Shown here in pieces: positions 53,462-62,501 of a stretch of 64,000 nt of DNA. A program made the position numbers and the translations under genes. The stretch's first letter is position 1. The number at the start of each line of letters is the position of its first letter. This stretch comes from Pseudomonas sp. MWU13-2100 (GTDB taxonomy: Bacteria; Pseudomonadota; Gammaproteobacteria; Pseudomonadales; Pseudomonadaceae). A model generated the notes under the pieces. The model was not told the DNA's origin and ran no database searches. It worked only from the letters and a program-made list of their open reading frames with translations. The stretch lies in contig NZ_JALLIX010000027.1 in assembly GCF_023242365.1 (NCBI RefSeq), positions 1-64,000 of the forward strand, given 5' to 3'.

Positions 53462-54436
53462 ATGAAAAACCAGACGATCAGCCACTTTCGAGATATCCAT
53501 GTCCATGCGGCCACTGTCCAACAGTGGAGCCAGGACTACAGCCAGCTAACCGCAGGCTCCGCCGAGAGTTCGCTCATGCAGCTGACGACGTCGGGTTGCC
53601 ACTTGTTTCTCGAGCAGATCAACCAGCGCGTGGTGCAGAACGGCGTGGCCCCTCGGGGCAAGATGTGCTTCGCAGTGCCGATCAACGTCCCCGGTTCGAT
53701 TCGGATGCAGGGGCGCGAGGCGGATGACAGCAGCCTGTTCTTTCTTCACGGTGGCGAAGAGTTCATGTTCCATATGCCGATGGGCATGGAGCTGTTGTCC
53801 ATCACCTTCGAGCGTGAGTTGTTCGAAGAAGCGCTGGAGCAAACAGCGTCAGCGAAGGAACTCAGCCGGTTGCTGCGCCAGCCGGTGATCAGGGTTTCTC
53901 CCCAGCGATTCGCACAGGCTCGGCGCCGATTGCTGGCGTTGTTCTCCGAGGCCCTGGTGGACGAAGATCTCGACAGCGCGCGCGATCGGGAACGGGAGGT
54001 GGCGCTGGAGCAGGCCATGCTCGGTGAGTTACTGCAACTGATGATCGACCCGGCCTGTGACAAGCAGCAGCGCAGCCCCAGCTCCACGCGTAGCTTTATC
54101 GTCGAGAAATGCCACCGCCTGGCGACCGCCGAAATGATCAACGTGCCCAGCGTGATCGAGTTGTGCCAGCGACTCCAGGTGAGTCGGCGCACGGTGCAGA
54201 ACAGTTTCCGTTCGGTCGCCGAGACCACACCGCTCAATTATTTGCGTTCTGTGCGGCTCAACGGTGTACGTCGTACCTTGATGTCCACCCGCGCCGCCGA
54301 TCTCTCGATCGGCGATGCCGCTGCCCAGTGGGGCTTCTATCACCTGAGCCATTTTGCGGCGGAATACCAGGAGCTGTTCGCGGAGTTGCCGTCCCATACC
54401 GCCCGCGCCGCCATCACCGGTTGCGTGCGTGCCTGA
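53462..54436 (+). CDS. AraC family regulator, EutR-like
   Basis: 324 residues from ATG 53462 (MKNQTISHFRDIHVHAATVQQWSQDYSQL..., a start shared by EutR-like regulators). The C-terminal AraC domain (about 225-324) reads VIELCQRLQVSRRTVQNSF, then SIGDAAAQWGFYHLSHFAAEYQELF, very like E. coli EutR. No ethanolamine ammonia-lyase genes (eutBC) are nearby, so the inducer is probably another amine. It is the likely binder of the four 15-bp motifs in this region. Confidence 0.85.
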   Translation: MKNQTISHFRDIHVHAATVQQWSQDYSQLTAGSAESSLMQLTTSGCHLFLEQINQRVVQNGVAPRGKMCFAVPINVPGSIRMQGREADDSSLFFLHGGEEFMFHMPMGMELLSITFERELFEEALEQTASAKELSRLLRQPVIRVSPQRFAQARRRLLALFSEALVDEDLDSARDREREVALEQAMLGELLQLMIDPACDKQQRSPSSTRSFIVEKCHRLATAEMINVPSVIELCQRLQVSRRTVQNSFRSVAETTPLNYLRSVRLNGVRRTLMSTRAADLSIGDAAAQWGFYHLSHFAAEYQELFAELPSHTARAAITGCVRA

Positions 54437-54518
54437 ACACAAAAATATGTAGAAAGACCTGAAATAGCCTGCGTCGGCTGGTCAAGCGGCGCAGGTGTTT
54501 CGCCGTGGGTGCTTGTGT

Positions 54519-54533
54519 TACCGATTTGGGATA
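54519..54533. promoter_or_regulatory. 15-bp motif, copy 2 (first APC permease promoter)
   Basis: TACCGATTTGGGATA, the reverse complement of TATCCCAAATCGGTA, 143 bp upstream of the permease ATG, the same distance as copy 4 from the second permease. Confidence 0.6.
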
Positions 54534-54661
54534 CCGGGGCGTTGCTGGGCAGGCATAGGATCAATGCCAGCGTGCAACAACAACGACAAGCTATTCGGTG
54601 CCGGTAAACAACCGGCTGCACCGATCCTACAGCGGCTGCCTCATACAATAAGGTCAATAAC

Positions 54662-56110
54662 ATGAGTGTATCTAACCCGATCAACAGCTCCACGGAGCTC
54701 AAGCGTGGCGCCTTGGGTGTGGGCTTTATCATCTTCTTCGTGGTGTCGGCGGCGAGCCCGTTAAGTGTGATCGCCGGCGGCTTCCCGATTGGCATTATGC
54801 TGGGCAACGGCGCCGGTACCCCGGCGTTGTTGATCCTGACCCTGCTGGTGCTGCTGACGTTCTCGGTGGGTTACACCACCATGTCCCGTCATTTGACCAA
54901 CGCCGGCGGCTTTTATGCGTTCACTGCCCGAGGGTTGGGCGGCCTGGCTGGTGGCGCCGCCGGGGTGCTGGCGATGTTTGCCTATAACATCCTGCAGGTT
55001 GGGTTGTATGGCATGTTCGGCGGGGTGGTCAGTGGCACCATGGCCAGTGTGTTCGGCCTGGTACTGCCCTGGTGGTCCTACTCGCTGATGGCGATGGTAA
55101 GCATCGCGATCCTGGGTTATCGCAAGATTGACCTGTCGGCGCGGCTGCTGTCGGTGATGGTGATCGCCGAGTACCTGGCGATCCTGATCCTGGACTTCGC
55201 CATCCTCAAGTCCGGTGGAGACAGTGGCATCAACCTCGACGCGTTCGACCGCAGCCATGTGTTCAGCGGCACACCGTCAATCGGCTTGCTGTTCTGCTTC
55301 GCCGCCTTCATCGGCTTTGAAGCGACGACCATCTACGGCGAAGAGGCGAGGAACCCGCAGCGTACCATTCCGATTGCCACCTACTGTTCGGTGTTGCTGA
55401 TCGGTGGTTTCTACGCGTTGTCGGTGTGGTCGATGGTGGTGGGGGCGGGTGCGGACAAAATCGTGCCGATGCTGCAGGCCTTGCAGGATCCAACCACGTT
55501 TATCTATGGCATGTCTGACCACTTTGTCGGTACGCAACTGACACAGATTATCCGTGTGCTGTTCATGGTCAGTATCTATGCCGGTCTGTTGGCCTTTCAC
55601 AACGCCGCCGCGCGTTACTTCTATGCCATCGGCCGTGACGGTCTGTTGCACAGCCAGTTAGGGACCACCCATCGCGTGCACCAGAGCCCGCATATGGGCT
55701 CGGCGTTGCAGAGCCTGATCTCGGCCGTGGTGGTGCTGGTGTTCGCCGCGCTGGATGCCGATCCGATCCTGCAACTGTTTGCCTGGTTGTCCAACCTGGC
55801 CACCCTCTGCGTGATTTTGCTGATGGCGCTCACCTCGGCCGCCGTGTTTGTGTTCTTCCGCAGCCACCCCGTGCTCAAGGTCGGAGTCTGGCGTGGGCAG
55901 GTGTTTCCCGCTTTCTCCTGCCTTGCCTTGTTGGCGGTGCTGTTCCTCGCGGTGGTGCATTTCGATGTGCTGACGGGCGCCAGCGTGACCTTGTCATACG
56001 GCCTCTGCGCCATCATTCCCGCGGCCCTGCTGGCGGGCGTGTTCCTGGCGGCTCGACTTCGCAAGGCTTCGCCGGAGCGCTACCTGGCATTGGGTAGCCA
56101 CAAGCTTTAA
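54662..56110 (+). CDS. APC-family amino acid/amine permease, copy 1
   Basis: 482 residues, 12 membrane helices. The APC signature begins GVGFIIFFVVSAASPLSVIAGG; IGFEATTIYGEEARNP in helix 6-7 is typical of the family. It is similar to ethanolamine and amino-acid permeases. About 91% identical by hand count to the product of 58522-59970, with no net insertion or deletion. It lies in the putative amine regulon downstream of the AraC gene. Confidence 0.92.
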   Translation: MSVSNPINSSTELKRGALGVGFIIFFVVSAASPLSVIAGGFPIGIMLGNGAGTPALLILTLLVLLTFSVGYTTMSRHLTNAGGFYAFTARGLGGLAGGAAGVLAMFAYNILQVGLYGMFGGVVSGTMASVFGLVLPWWSYSLMAMVSIAILGYRKIDLSARLLSVMVIAEYLAILILDFAILKSGGDSGINLDAFDRSHVFSGTPSIGLLFCFAAFIGFEATTIYGEEARNPQRTIPIATYCSVLLIGGFYALSVWSMVVGAGADKIVPMLQALQDPTTFIYGMSDHFVGTQLTQIIRVLFMVSIYAGLLAFHNAAARYFYAIGRDGLLHSQLGTTHRVHQSPHMGSALQSLISAVVVLVFAALDADPILQLFAWLSNLATLCVILLMALTSAAVFVFFRSHPVLKVGVWRGQVFPAFSCLALLAVLFLAVVHFDVLTGASVTLSYGLCAIIPAALLAGVFLAARLRKASPERYLALGSHKL

Positions 56111-56126
56111 GGTTCCATCCAGCCCC

Positions 56127-58178
56127 TTACACCCGGAAATGACCAACCAACTGCTGTTGATGGTTGGCCATTTCATGGAGTGAATCACTGGCCCTTGAGG
56201 CATCGTTCATCCGCTTGGTCAGGGTTTCACTGATGCCGCGAATGTCACTGACCCGATGACTGATATCTTCCACCACCGTACTTTGCTCCAGTGCCGCGCT
56301 CGCAATCTGCTGGTTCATCTGTTCGATTACCGTCACGGCCTGGGAAATATTTTCCAGCGCTGCACGGGTCTGCTGTACCTGGATCACGCTGCCGCCGGCT
56401 TGCTCGCGACTCAGTTGGGCACTGTGCACCAGCTCCTGGCTCAGCTGTTGCAGCGTCTCTATCACCGTGCGGACCTGCTCGACCGAGCTCTGGGTGTTGC
56501 TGGCCAGGTGCCTGACCTCATCGGCCACCACCGCGAAGCCGCGCCCCTGTTCGCCCGCCCTGGCCGCTTCGATGGCTGCATTCAACGCCAGCAGGTTGGT
56601 CTGCTGGGCGATGCTGCTGATGACATCCAGCACCTGGCCGATCTGCGCGCTGCTGGCGGCGAGGGCGCGCACTTGCGCAAGGGTGGTGTCCAGGCGCTGA
56701 TCGAGGCTTTCGATACTGCGTTCGGCGTTGGAAAACACCGCTTGACCCGATCGGCTCGCGCTTTCAGCAGCGGCCGCGGCGTCTGCGGCAGCGTGGGAGT
56801 GGCGCGTGACTTCCTGGGCACTGGCGCTCATTTCGTGCAGCGCGGTCGCGGCCAGCTCCACTTCGCGGTACTGGCGTTGCATGCCCGTGCTGACTTCCCG
56901 GGCAATCCCCGATGAGGTATCGGCACTGCTGCGGGTCTCCCGGGAAGCGGTTTGAATATCACGAATAATCGGCTGCAACTTGTCGAGAAAACGGTTGAAC
57001 CCATTGGCCAATTGGCCCAATTCGTCGTGACGTCCGGCGGGCAGGCGTTGGGTGAGGTCACCGTCGCCTTCGACGATAGCATCGAGCAGCCCGGCCATCT
57101 TCAGCAGCGGGCGTGTCACGCCGTAGGCGGCCAGCCAGATCAGTAGCATGCCCAGGCAACTGGCAAGGATGCCCAGGCCAAGGTTGAGCCAGTTGGACTC
57201 ACGTCTTTTGTCGTCCAGTTCACTTTGCATCTGTTGGGCGGGTGCCTGCACCCGTGCTTGCGGGACCTTGAATTCCAATTGCCAAGGCGGATTGCCCTTC
57301 ACGGTCTGTACGGCCTGGCGTATATCCAGCGTAGCGCCCGAGACCTCACCACTGCGTCCCGCCACTTGACCCGAGGACGACAGAATGGTCACTTCGCTGT
57401 GGCCTTGGTACAGGTCCTGGCCGAGGTTGGCGGCCAACTTTTGCAAGGTGTCGAGGCTGATGTCCATGCCGACCACGCCGAGGGTCTTGCCGTTGACGAT
57501 CAGGGGGATGGAAATGCTGCTCATCAGGACTTTTTGGCCTTCCACTTCGACGGTGTAGGGCTCGACTACGCAAATCCGCTTTTGTGTTTGGGGGCAGGTG
57601 TACCAGGCGTTTTCCGGTTCGCTGCCGGGTGGCGCGGTGTTGGCGGCGATTTGCGTCTCGGTCAGCACCTCCTGCACCAACTGCCCCGGCTGGCTCTGCG
57701 ACCAATACAGCGCAAAGCGGCCGGTTTCGTTACCCGCGAGCGCGCGTTGCCCGACGAAACCCGCGTCTGCGCCGGCCAGCGCGTCAGGCAGCAGTATCAC
57801 GTACAGGCCGAGCACATTTTCGCGTTTGAGCAGTGCCTGACGGCTCGCGTTGACCAGTGTTTCGCGCAACTGCGCAGTCGTGAGGCGTCCATTGAGCGTT
57901 TGCTCGCGCAGTTGCAGGACCTGTTCGGCGAACCCCTCGCCATACAACGCCGTTTCGTTGAAAAAGCGCTCTACATGTTGGCCATGGGCAACGGCCTGGG
58001 CTTGCAGGCGCTCCAATGCGGCTTGCCCAAGCAACTGGTTGCTCTGCTGCTTGAGCAGTTTTGCGCTTTGCTGATTCTGGTACACAGAGGCACCTATCAG
58101 CGCGCCGACGACAGTCAGCAGGCACAGCCCGCTCAGGAGTGTGATTCGCCATTGGAGGGTTAGGTGAGCTGAACGCAT
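56127..58178 (-). CDS. Methyl-accepting chemotaxis protein with dCache-type sensor
   Basis: 683 residues from ATG 58178 ([18 protein letters not shown]). The longer frame to 58424 reads through the promoter motifs. TM1 at about 12-34. A periplasmic double-Cache sensor (about 35-345) has [25 protein letters not shown] and [13 protein letters not shown]2 at about 350-372, HAMP, and a full signalling domain ([24 protein letters not shown]). dCache receptors of this type in Pseudomonas often bind amino acids, amines or purines. It lies between the two permease copies, which suggests it senses the imported compound. Confidence 0.92.
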   Translation of the reverse strand: MRSAHLTLQWRITLLSGLCLLTVVGALIGASVYQNQQSAKLLKQQSNQLLGQAALERLQAQAVAHGQHVERFFNETALYGEGFAEQVLQLREQTLNGRLTTAQLRETLVNASRQALLKRENVLGLYVILLPDALAGADAGFVGQRALAGNETGRFALYWSQSQPGQLVQEVLTETQIAANTAPPGSEPENAWYTCPQTQKRICVVEPYTVEVEGQKVLMSSISIPLIVNGKTLGVVGMDISLDTLQKLAANLGQDLYQGHSEVTILSSSGQVAGRSGEVSGATLDIRQAVQTVKGNPPWQLEFKVPQARVQAPAQQMQSELDDKRRESNWLNLGLGILASCLGMLLIWLAAYGVTRPLLKMAGLLDAIVEGDGDLTQRLPAGRHDELGQLANGFNRFLDKLQPIIRDIQTASRETRSSADTSSGIAREVSTGMQRQYREVELAATALHEMSASAQEVTRHSHAAADAAAAAESASRSGQAVFSNAERSIESLDQRLDTTLAQVRALAASSAQIGQVLDVISSIAQQTNLLALNAAIEAARAGEQGRGFAVVADEVRHLASNTQSSVEQVRTVIETLQQLSQELVHSAQLSREQAGGSVIQVQQTRAALENISQAVTVIEQMNQQIASAALEQSTVVEDISHRVSDIRGISETLTKRMNDASRASDSLHEMANHQQQLVGHFRV

Positions 58179-58306
58179 GACTGAGGTTTCCTGCAGAGGG
58201 CTTTGGTTGCGATGGGCCGAGGACCAGGCTCTCGCTTTTATTATCGGTGCCGGCATCTGGGTATGGGGCGGGTGGGTCGAGCATGCGGGGGGACCGCGCA
58301 AGCGGC

Positions 58307-58321
58307 TATCCCGAATCGGCA
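58307..58321. promoter_or_regulatory. 15-bp motif, copy 3 (chemoreceptor upstream region)
   Basis: TATCCCGAATCGGCA, 129 bp upstream of the chemoreceptor ATG and facing copy 4 (58379-58393), 72 bp away. Confidence 0.6.
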
Positions 58322-58378
58322 ACAGCGCTTCGATCGCCCGTGCCGCCTCGACCTGTTTTGGGGCGGCGCTTCGGATGC

Positions 58379-58393
58379 TACCGATTTGGGATA
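58379..58393. promoter_or_regulatory. 15-bp motif, copy 4 (second APC permease promoter)
   Basis: TACCGATTTGGGATA, identical to copy 2, 143 bp upstream of the second permease ATG. Confidence 0.6.
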
Positions 58394-58521
58394 GCGAGCG
58401 GTTCTGGCGGGGGCATAGGATCAAACTCAGCGCGCAACCAAAACAAGAACGCTAATTGGTGCCGATGGAGTTTGATCGGGCCAACCCACCAGCGACTGCC
58501 TCATACAATAAGGTCAACAAA

Positions 58522-59970
58522 ATGAGTGTATCTATCCCGATCAATAGCTCCACGGAGCTCAAGCGTGGTGCCCTGGGTGTCGGCTTCATCATCTTTTTCG
58601 TGGTGTCGGCGGCAAGCCCGTTAAGTGTGATCGCCGGTGGCTTCCCGATTGGCATTATGCTGGGCAACGGCGCCGGTACCCCTGCGTTGCTGATCCTGGC
58701 CTTGCTGGTGCTACTGGCGTTCTCGGTGGGTTACACCACCATGTCGCGGCACCTGACCAATGCCGGCGGCTTTTATGCGTTCACCTCCCGTGGTCTGGGT
58801 GGCCTGGCAGGCGGTGCGGCGGGGGTGTTGGCGATGTTTGCCTATAACATTCTTCAGGTCGGGCTGTATGGCATGTTCGGTGGGGTCGTCAGCGGCACCA
58901 TGGCAAGCGTATTCGGTTTGGTGTTGCCGTGGTGGTCCTACTCGCTGGTGGCGATGGCGAGCATCGCGATTCTGGGCTATCGCAAGATCGACCTGTCGGC
59001 GCGGGTGCTGTCGGTGGTGGTGATCGCCGAGTACCTGGCGATCCTGATCCTGGATTTCGCCATCCTCAAATCTGGCGGTGACAGCGGTATCAATCTTGAC
59101 TCGTTTGATCGCAGTCATGTGTTCAGTGGTACGCCGTCGATCGGCTTGCTGTTCTGCTTCGCGGCGTTTATCGGCTTTGAGGCCACGACCATATACGGCG
59201 AAGAAGCCATAAACCCTCAGCGCACCATTCCGATTGCCACCTACAGCTCGGTGCTGCTGATCGGCGGGTTCTACGCGATTTCGGTGTGGTCGATGGTGGT
59301 GGGCGTGGGCGCGGACAAAATCGTACCGATGCTGCAGGCCCTGCAGGATCCCACGACGTTTATCTACGGCATGTCCGATCACTTCGTCGGGCCTCATCTG
59401 ACCCAGATCATTCGGGTGCTGTTCATGGTGAGTATCTATGCCGGGTTGCTGGCGTTTCACAACGCCGCCGCGCGTTATTTCTATGCCATTGGCCGTGACG
59501 GCCTGTTGCACAGTCTGTTGGGCACCACCCATCGCGTGCATCAGAGCCCCCACATGGGCTCGGCGTTGCAGAGCCTGATTGCCGCGGTGGTGGTATTGAT
59601 TTTCGCAGCCCTGGATGCCGATCCGATCCTGCAACTGTTCGCTTGGCTCTCCAACCTCGCCACGCTTTGCGTGATCTTGCTGATGGCGCTGACCTCCGTT
59701 GCGGTGTGCGTCTACTTCCAGCGTCATCCCGAGCTCAATGTCGGGCTCTGGCGAGGGCGCATCCTGCCCGGTTTCTCGTGCCTGGCGTTGGTGATCGTGC
59801 TGGTGCTGGCAGTGGTGCATTTCGACGTACTGACCGGGGCCAGCCAGCTGTTGTCCTACGGACTCTGCGCCATCATTCCCGTGGCCCTGATTATCGGCGT
59901 CGTTCTCGCCGCGCGACTGCGGAAGATCTCGCCACAGCGGTTTCTCGCCTTGGGCAGCCACAAGCTTTAA
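58522..59970 (+). CDS. APC-family amino acid/amine permease, copy 2
   Basis: 482 residues from ATG 58522, with the same leader (ACTGCCTCATACAATAAGG) as copy 1. About 40 substitutions relative to copy 1, half of them in the last 90 residues. The two copies are co-oriented, with the chemoreceptor between them on the opposite strand. The divergent C-termini suggest both are kept under selection, perhaps with slightly different substrates. Confidence 0.92.
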   Translation: MSVSIPINSSTELKRGALGVGFIIFFVVSAASPLSVIAGGFPIGIMLGNGAGTPALLILALLVLLAFSVGYTTMSRHLTNAGGFYAFTSRGLGGLAGGAAGVLAMFAYNILQVGLYGMFGGVVSGTMASVFGLVLPWWSYSLVAMASIAILGYRKIDLSARVLSVVVIAEYLAILILDFAILKSGGDSGINLDSFDRSHVFSGTPSIGLLFCFAAFIGFEATTIYGEEAINPQRTIPIATYSSVLLIGGFYAISVWSMVVGVGADKIVPMLQALQDPTTFIYGMSDHFVGPHLTQIIRVLFMVSIYAGLLAFHNAAARYFYAIGRDGLLHSLLGTTHRVHQSPHMGSALQSLIAAVVVLIFAALDADPILQLFAWLSNLATLCVILLMALTSVAVCVYFQRHPELNVGLWRGRILPGFSCLALVIVLVLAVVHFDVLTGASQLLSYGLCAIIPVALIIGVVLAARLRKISPQRFLALGSHKL

Positions 59971-60122
59971 GACCGTACTCGATACGACTCGACTACCCGG
60001 GCGATACCCGCTTGCCAATTGCGTGACCGACGAGCAAGGGTTCGGCAGGCCGACCCTGGTCGAGGCCGTGACACCAATACCTAAAAAAACCTTTCAAAGG
60101 TGCACCACGAGGAGCTTGAGCC

Positions 60123-61448
60123 ATGCGGTATCCATCACGTCATCCAGTCTTCGGTAGCACGCTCGTGTGCACATTGGCGCTTTGCGCCATCGGCCGGGTA
60201 CACGCCTATGAGTTGTACAGTGATGAAAGCCGTCACCTCAACGCAGACATGACGGCTGTGTTTGGTCAGTTCAACAGTCGCAAGAACTATGATGGCAGAC
60301 CCGGGGGCTCTACCTGGCGCGAAGGTTTTATCAAATACGGCTTGAGTGGCGACCAGGCCCTGGCGGACAAGGGAACCGCGTATGGGGCATTCTCCCTGGT
60401 CAGTTCCGCCACCTGGGGCGACGGCGACCCGGCCGGCAATACCCTGGGTAGCGAGCGTACAACGAAGATAGAGGACGCCTACCTGGGATGGCGTTCCAGC
60501 AACCTGTTTCCCGCGTTGGGCAAGGATGGTGTCGATATTTCCGGTGGGCGCCAAGTGGTCAAGCTGGGCCGAGGGTTCCTGATCAACGATGACGGAACGA
60601 ACCTGGGCAAGGGCCCGGGCAATGGCACGATGAACCGTGGCGGCGCTTATTACCTGGCGGCACGGCATGCGTTCGATCAAACCGCGGTTTTGCGCCTGGG
60701 TGGGCAAGATGGCCTGCATGGCAGCCTGCTGTGGCTCAAGTCCGACAACCGCGCCCAGGCTGAAACCGAACTGGCCGCCGGTACGCTGGATTTCACCTCC
60801 GCGCCGGGTACGCTGGGGTTGACCTGGATACACGGCATCGACGTGAATGATCAATGGGCCAGCGACTTGCAACGTCAGCGCAAGGGCATGAACGTCTATA
60901 GCGTGCGCGGTGAAGGGGATGCGGGCATCAAGAACGTCAGTCTGGCGTTCGAGTACGCCTGGCAGGACAAGGACGCCGGACCGGAGAAAGCCTGGTATGG
61001 CGAAGCGGGCTACACCTTCGCCGATACCGCCTGGGCGCCCAAGGTGACCTATCGCTATACCCGCTATTCACAAAAATGGGATTCGCTGTTCACCGGCTTG
61101 AGCACGGGCTACGGCACCTGGTTTCAGGGCGAAGTCGCCGGCAATTACGCTGGGCCGTTCAACAGCAATACCCGCATTCAGCACGTCGGGCTGAAGGCAA
61201 CCCCACTGGAAAACCTGACCTTGGGCGCGCTGTACTTCGATTTCGAGACGCTGCGCACCCGCAATGCGCTGAACCTCAATGCCCGTGAGCTGGATGTCTA
61301 CGCCGAGTGGGTGGTCAACCCGCACTTGATCGTCACCCCACTGATGGGCCTCTACAAACCCAAGCAGGACTCAACCACGGGCGGCAATCAAGTCGGCGGC
61401 AATGGTACCAACCTGTACAGCCAATTGACGGTAGCTGTTCCGTTCTGA
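60123..61448 (+). CDS. Outer-membrane beta-barrel porin-like protein
   Basis: 441 residues from ATG 60123, with GAGGAG 9-10 nt upstream. A signal peptide ends at VHA; the mature protein starts YELYSDESRHLNADM. Alternating aromatic strands with short turns, and a C-terminal VAVPF that ends in Phe, are typical of outer-membrane barrels. It is not a clear OprD. Some similarity in style to alginate-export-like barrels (GRGFLINDDGTNLGKGPGNGT motif). It probably passes the substrate of this region across the outer membrane. Confidence 0.8.
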   Translation: MRYPSRHPVFGSTLVCTLALCAIGRVHAYELYSDESRHLNADMTAVFGQFNSRKNYDGRPGGSTWREGFIKYGLSGDQALADKGTAYGAFSLVSSATWGDGDPAGNTLGSERTTKIEDAYLGWRSSNLFPALGKDGVDISGGRQVVKLGRGFLINDDGTNLGKGPGNGTMNRGGAYYLAARHAFDQTAVLRLGGQDGLHGSLLWLKSDNRAQAETELAAGTLDFTSAPGTLGLTWIHGIDVNDQWASDLQRQRKGMNVYSVRGEGDAGIKNVSLAFEYAWQDKDAGPEKAWYGEAGYTFADTAWAPKVTYRYTRYSQKWDSLFTGLSTGYGTWFQGEVAGNYAGPFNSNTRIQHVGLKATPLENLTLGALYFDFETLRTRNALNLNARELDVYAEWVVNPHLIVTPLMGLYKPKQDSTTGGNQVGGNGTNLYSQLTVAVPF

Positions 61449-61497
61449 GTGCTCATCCGCCGCGTCCAGGGTAAGGGACCGGCGGTTTGTCCATGGC

Positions 61498-62256
61498 TCA
61501 GGACACGCTGGCGTTCGACTGATTGCGCATGTTTTCGGCGATACGCCGAGTGGTATCCATGACCATTTCGATCACTGTTTCCTGACGCAGCAGCTTGAAA
61601 CTCTGAGTATTGCCGACGGCGGACAGGCTGCCGACCACTTCGTCGATGTCCGCCTGGATGATGGGCGCGGCGATGCCGGTCAGGCCCAGGTTGAGTTCAT
61701 CATGGGTCAGGCAGTAACCGTCCTTGCGGATCTTTTTCACGGCCTTGGAGAAGGTCGGCCAGTCATAAGGGCTATCCGGGTCGTTGGCCATATGTTCATC
61801 GAACAAGCGTTGCAAACGACGACCTTTCTGGAAGGCGATCAATACCTTGGATTGCGCGCCGCGAAAAAACGGCAGGGGTTGCCCGCGCCCGAACGCAAAG
61901 TGATAGGTGTCGGTGGGTTCGGCGATGTAGGTGTTGATGATGCGCCCATCATAAAAAACGCTCGCAAACACAGCCAGACCCGTTTGCGCGGACAGCTCGT
62001 GCATCAACTCGCGCCCGGCAAGGAGGATCGGGTCGTACTGCCGCATCATCCAGTCCAGTTCGATGACCCGCGGCCCCAGGCCATAACTGCCGGCGTCCAC
62101 GCGGGTCAGCAGGCCGGCCTCACACAGATCCTTGACGTAACGGTACACGGTTGCACGTGACAGGCCCATGCGTTCGGCAATGGTGTCGGGGTCGATCTTC
62201 AACGTCTGTGGACCGAACAGGTCCAGGACACTCAGTAATTTGCTCAGACTGCTCAT
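61498..62256 (-). CDS. IclR family transcriptional regulator
   Basis: 252 residues from ATG 62256 (AGGAACG upstream); the longer frame to 62376 has no RBS. N-terminal winged HTH (LLSVLDLFG; AERMGLSRATVYRYVKDL) and C-terminal IclR effector domain (GAQSKVLIAFQ; GLTGIAAPII). It is divergent from the ThDP enzyme gene at 62502 and probably controls it. Confidence 0.92.
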   Translation of the reverse strand: MSSLSKLLSVLDLFGPQTLKIDPDTIAERMGLSRATVYRYVKDLCEAGLLTRVDAGSYGLGPRVIELDWMMRQYDPILLAGRELMHELSAQTGLAVFASVFYDGRIINTYIAEPTDTYHFAFGRGQPLPFFRGAQSKVLIAFQKGRRLQRLFDEHMANDPDSPYDWPTFSKAVKKIRKDGYCLTHDELNLGLTGIAAPIIQADIDEVVGSLSAVGNTQSFKLLRQETVIEMVMDTTRRIAENMRNQSNASVS

Positions 62257-62402
62257 TTCGTTCCTAAAGAAGGGGGGGCACGTGTTTCGTTCCAGCGTTG
62301 ACCAGGCAGCCTGCGGGAGCGCCAAGCGCTGCCGCAACACTACCTCAGTGCCGGGAAAACGCAATCTCGAGCGCATCGTTTTGTCGCAGAAATATCATTT
62401 AA

Positions 62403-62417
62403 TCTCAATAATCGAGA
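62403..62417. promoter_or_regulatory. Candidate IclR operator
   Basis: TCTC-N7-GAGA inverted repeat in the AT-rich divergent region between the IclR and ThDP genes. Weak evidence. Confidence 0.35.
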
Positions 62418-62501
62418 CAAATTTAAATAAATGGCTTGTTGTATGAATATTTTCGTGTGATAAATCTCATCACTGCAAATGCTCAAGCAAGAGGGCTGAA
62501 A

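Noticed and set aside
51884-59970. Ethanolamine utilisation locus
   Set aside because: The AraC protein is EutR-like and the permeases resemble ethanolamine permeases, but eutBC (ammonia-lyase) is absent and an aminotransferase is present instead.
58711-60018. 435-codon minus-strand frame, also seen in part opposite the first permease
   Set aside because: Antisense shadow of a permease gene. Its apparent conservation between the two copies follows from the duplication.
60123-61448. OprD-family porin
   Set aside because: Size and barrel pattern fit a porin, but the N-terminal and loop patterns of OprD are not evident; kept as a general outer-membrane barrel.
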